Positions 6,787 to 9,093 of a DNA stretch of 9,093 nt are shown here, one piece after another. A program made the position numbers and the translations under genes. This DNA comes from Saprospiraceae bacterium (GTDB lineage Bacteria > Bacteroidota > Bacteroidia > Chitinophagales > Saprospiraceae), in assembly GCA_023299965.1 (NCBI GenBank), contig JALZVN010000349.1:1-9093 (forward strand). Direction: 5' to 3'. Numbering within the stretch: the first letter of the stretch is position 1; every line of letters starts with the position of its first letter. The notes under the pieces were generated by a model. It searched no databases. It was not told where the DNA came from and saw only the letters and a program-made list of their open reading frames with translations.

Positions 6787-7020
6787 GCCCCTATGCTACA
6801 CCTATTCAAATCTAGTCAATGACGGATCATTGCGTTTTGATACATCTTTGGAGTACATCCTTGGCCTCACCAAAAATCAGTTCCTCTTCTAATCACCAGC
6901 GTTAGAAATATACTAACTAGTAATATGTGGTATTACATTCAAAATGAAAAATCTTGGTATTGAACCTACACGCAGAGATAAATCTAACAGCATTTTTTTT
7001 TGGACTAGTGATGTGGAGTA
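6787..7020. other. Intergenic stretch without a recognisable gene
   Basis: Nothing coding or tRNA-like is seen. It has a small hairpin GTAATA/TATTAC (6920-6925 and 6931-6936) and a run of nine T's at 6993-7001 without a convincing stem before it. It separates the two repeat-hairpin units from the GC-rich hairpin cluster. Confidence 0.5.
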
Positions 7021-7173
7021 GTGGCGCTACCTTCAGCGCCAGAGCGTAGCTCAGAGGCGAATGCCGAACTGCGCAACGTAGCGACCTGACTGAATGGTGC
7101 GTAGCAATCTAGGTCCAGTGGACCTAGATAATGAAGGAACCGCAGCAAACTTGCTGTGGGTGGGGAGGCCCCA
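7021..7173. repeat. GC-rich cluster of five hairpins, probable dispersed repeat or structured RNA
   Basis: About 58% G+C over 7021-7170, against an AT-rich background. Stems in order: TGGCGCT/AGCGCCA (7022-7028, 7035-7041); GAGC/GCTC (7042-7045, 7049-7052); a 10-bp perfect stem ATCTAGGTCC/GGACCTAGAT (7107-7116, 7120-7129) with loop AGT; CCGCAGCA/TGCTGTGG with one wobble (7140-7147, 7152-7159); and TGGGG/CCCCA (7161-7165, 7169-7173). The hexamer CGTAGC occurs at 7045, 7077 and 7100. It ends 10 bases past the stop of the minus-strand phosphoesterase gene, so on that strand it would be that gene's 3' end. No T-tract follows the stems. Repeat status is inferred from style; no second copy is in the window. 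Confidence 0.5.
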
Positions 7174-7183
7174 AATGATTAGG

Positions 7184-7936
7184 CTATGCTTCGCGTAAAG
7201 ATTTTCCATCGATATATTTGACGGTAGACATGCAGTGATTTTTAGAGAGTTCGATCAGGCGGAAACCAATCTGATAAGAGCCTACTTGGAAATCTTCAGT
7301 ATCGGGATCGATCTGGATATAGGTAGAAGGGGTAATGGCTATATGGAGATTGTCGAGGTGAATGATTTTTTCAGTATGATAGTGACCGCAAAATAAGTAG
7401 ATGTTCTTTTCGTAGGTATGGAATAGACTTTGGATCTCTTTCCTATCCTCTAGTGCGTGATTTTTGTCCATAAAAGCCACTTTGCATTTGGCGGGAGGGT
7501 AGTGAGTGAATACGACAATGTTTTTGTCCGCCTGATGCAGTTGGCGTTTGATCCACTTCTTCTGATTGTCAGAATGTGCGGCTTTGCTATTGTCTAGAAA
7601 TAGAGCGGTCGTTTTGGAAAGTTTTTTGGCGAAATAGATTTCATCATCTCCGTGACTATAGTCGATCTCAAAAACGGCCTTCATCATCTCCGTGTCGTCG
7701 TGGTTGCCTGGGGTGACGAGGTAGGGGATTTTGATATTGTCAAGTTTGCTTTTGATCCAGATATAGATCTCTTCATGACCCACATCAAAACATAAATCGC
7801 CAGTCACTACCACTAAGTCCGGTTCTGTGAAAACGACTTCTCCAAGAATCTGCAGAAAATTATCTCTGACATCGACATTGTACGTGTCTTGATCTTTTAG
7901 ACCAATATGTAAATCTGTAATTTGCGCAATTTTCAT
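7184..7936 (-). CDS. Class III cyclic-nucleotide-phosphodiesterase-like metallophosphoesterase
   Basis: Seen: 250 residues, no signal peptide, so cytoplasmic. All metal-binding motifs of the calcineurin-like phosphoesterase fold are present in order: Asp8 and His10 in TDLHIG, Asp47 in TGDLCFD, Asn78 and His79 in GNHDD, His145 in THYPP, and His185 and His187 in GHYHTEK. Known: CpdA/Icc-type members use two metal ions to cleave phosphodiesters, some of them 3',5'-cAMP, and their length is usually 240-280 residues. The MKIAQITDLHIG opening and the spacing fit that subgroup best, but substrate cannot be read from sequence. Relatives also act on other phosphodiesters. The ATG lies at 7934-7936. 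The gene is divergent from the S46 peptidase gene across 120 bases and convergent with the S8 protease gene. Confidence 0.88.
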   Translation of the reverse strand: MKIAQITDLHIGLKDQDTYNVDVRDNFLQILGEVVFTEPDLVVVTGDLCFDVGHEEIYIWIKSKLDNIKIPYLVTPGNHDDTEMMKAVFEIDYSHGDDEIYFAKKLSKTTALFLDNSKAAHSDNQKKWIKRQLHQADKNIVVFTHYPPAKCKVAFMDKNHALEDRKEIQSLFHTYEKNIYLFCGHYHTEKIIHLDNLHIAITPSTYIQIDPDTEDFQVGSYQIGFRLIELSKNHCMSTVKYIDGKSLREA

Positions 7937-7972
7937 TTAGGTAATTCTTAAGCTGCCCATAATCTATTCGGG

Positions 7973-8031
7973 GATAAAAGTAAAATTTTATCACAATTCA
8001 GAGGTAAATAGTAGTACCCTTATTATCTTTA
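7973..8031. promoter_or_regulatory. Divergent intergenic region: inverted repeat and possible -7 box for the peptidase gene
   Basis: GATAAAA (7973-7979) and TTTTATC (7986-7992) form a 7-bp inverted repeat around a six-base centre, between two divergent genes where an operator would be expected. On the plus strand TATCTTTA (8024-8031) is the same octamer as the -7 box proposed at 38-45, and initiation there would leave a leader of about 20 bases. No good -33 TTG is found at the right distance. No convincing promoter is seen for the minus-strand gene. Confidence 0.3.
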
Positions 8032-8056
8032 AGGAACTAACATATTAAATTTAGAA

Positions 8057-9093
8057 ATGATGAATAAGTCGATAAAACTAATAAAATTAGTCGCTTTTCT
8101 ACTCTTTACGCAGAGTCTTACTGCTGGAGAGGGAATGTGGTTACCACTTCTACTCGAGTCTCTCAATGAGGACGAGATGAAAAATATGGGTCTGAAGCTC
8201 TCCGCGGAGGATATATATAGTGTGAATAAGAGTAGTCTGAAGGATGCGATTGTGCATTTTGGTGGATTTTGTACTGCAGAAGTGATCTCGAATGAGGGTT
8301 TACTACTCACCAATCACCACTGTGGATATGGTCAAATCCAGTCCCATTCTACGCTTGAAAATAATTATTTGAGAGATGGTTTTTGGGCTATGAAAAAGTC
8401 TGAAGAACTTCCAAATCCGGGTTTGTTTGCTCGTTTTATTTTGCGTATCGAAGATGTATCTGAAGATATGTTGGCCGGAGTCACGGATAATATGGACACC
8501 AGAATAAGGCAGTCTGTGATCGATAAAAATCTGGAGCTGGTGCGTGCAAAGCATGAGCAAGGATTGGAGGCCTATGACGATGTAGTGATTCGTCCATTTT
8601 ATCATGGTAACCAGTATTTCCTTTTTGTGACTAGAACGTTTAATGATGTTCGTCTAGTAGGTGCTCCACCAGAAGCTGTAGGGAAATATGGATCTGATAC
8701 AGACAACTGGGTATGGCCTAGACATACTGGAGATTTTTCTATGTTTAGAATATATGCAGGTCCTGATAATATGCCTGCGGACTATAGTTCAGAAAATAAG
8801 CCGTATGTACCTAAGCACTCTTTACCGATCTCTGTAGATGGTGTGGAGGAAGGAGACTTCACTATGGTGTTTGGTTTTCCTGGTAGAACAAATCAATATT
8901 TACCAGGCGCTGCAGTAAAGCAAACTGTAGAGGTGTTGAACCCTGCAAAGATTAGCATAAGAGAAAAAGCACTAGGTATCATAGATAAATACATGCGAAA
9001 CGATCCGCAAGTGAAGATCCAGTACGCTTCTAAATTTGCAAGAGTAGCAAACTCATGGAAAAAGTGGATAGGAGAGAGTCAAGGTATCAAGAC
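8057..9093 (+). CDS. S46-family dipeptidyl-peptidase (DPP7/DPP11-like), N-terminal part
   Basis: Seen: an open frame from tandem ATGs at 8057 and 8060 to the window edge, 345 whole codons with no stop. The N-terminus MMNKSIKLIKLVAFLLFTQS followed by LTAGEGMW is a signal peptide and then the usual start of mature S46 enzymes. LLTNHHCGYGQIQ (83-95) carries the chymotrypsin-fold catalytic His (His88, next to Cys89), and WPRHTGDFSMF (220-230) holds the likely catalytic Asp226. FGFPGRTNQY (272-281) is another family-like segment. Known: S46 enzymes are periplasmic and remove dipeptides from peptide N-termini; full length is about 700 residues, so roughly half is missing here. The nucleophile serine and the residue that separates DPP7 from DPP11 specificity lie beyond the edge, so the subtype is open. 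It could finish digesting peptides released by proteases such as the S8 enzyme in this window (inference). Confidence 0.92.
   Translation, partial: MMNKSIKLIKLVAFLLFTQSLTAGEGMWLPLLLESLNEDEMKNMGLKLSAEDIYSVNKSSLKDAIVHFGGFCTAEVISNEGLLLTNHHCGYGQIQSHSTLENNYLRDGFWAMKKSEELPNPGLFARFILRIEDVSEDMLAGVTDNMDTRIRQSVIDKNLELVRAKHEQGLEAYDDVVIRPFYHGNQYFLFVTRTFNDVRLVGAPPEAVGKYGSDTDNWVWPRHTGDFSMFRIYAGPDNMPADYSSENKPYVPKHSLPISVDGVEEGDFTMVFGFPGRTNQYLPGAAVKQTVEVLNPAKISIREKALGIIDKYMRNDPQVKIQYASKFARVANSWKKWIGESQGIK

Noticed and set aside
6375..7183. tRNA or other standard RNA gene in the convergent gap
   Set aside because: No cloverleaf, T-loop GGTTCGAATC-like motif or rRNA-like sequence was found on either strand by eye.
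8029..8605. Minus-strand open frames opposite the S46 peptidase
   Set aside because: The plus-strand frame contains the NHHCGYG and RHTGDF catalytic segments and runs unbroken to the edge; the opposite frames have no recognisable features.

Overview
The window looks like a chromosomal segment of an AT-rich Bacteroidota, probably from the Saprospiria/Flavobacteriia side (inference). The evidence is a secreted protease ending in a type IX secretion (T9SS) sorting domain, an S46-type peptidase, two lipoproteins of a MbnP/di-haem peroxidase pair, no obvious Shine-Dalgarno sequences, and promoter-like sequences of the Bacteroidota kind (TTG at -33, TAnnTTTG at -7).

Layout. (i) 16-2034, plus strand: a probable promoter, then a two-gene operon encoding an MbnP-family lipoprotein and a di-haem cytochrome c peroxidase (MbnH/MauG/CcpA superfamily), 25 bases apart. 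By analogy with MbnH/MbnP, the enzyme may oxidise a tryptophan of its partner to make a copper site. (ii) 2035-2757: a gene-free stretch with a GC-rich, repeat-like hairpin element, a 23-base palindrome and AT-rich hairpins. (iii) 2758-6303, plus strand: a 1181-residue subtilisin-family (S8) protease with prodomain, catalytic domain, several beta-sandwich domains and a C-terminal sorting domain, followed by a strong terminator. (iv) 6375-7183: an approximately 800-base gap between convergent genes. It holds two copies of a 29-base sequence, each followed at once by a terminator-like hairpin, and then a GC-rich cluster of five hairpins. (v) 7184-7936, minus strand: a class III cyclic-nucleotide-phosphodiesterase-like metallophosphoesterase. 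(vi) 8057-9093, plus strand: the N-terminal part of an S46 dipeptidyl-peptidase-like enzyme, cut by the window edge.

Functionally the genes suggest surface and periplasmic protein and peptide breakdown (S8 and S46 peptidases), an envelope redox or copper function, and one cytoplasmic phosphoesterase. They do not form one obvious pathway. The most unusual material is non-coding: the duplicated promoter-like plus hairpin units at 6587-6786, whose stems differ in sequence but keep pairing. They lie where neither flanking gene could use them as a promoter.
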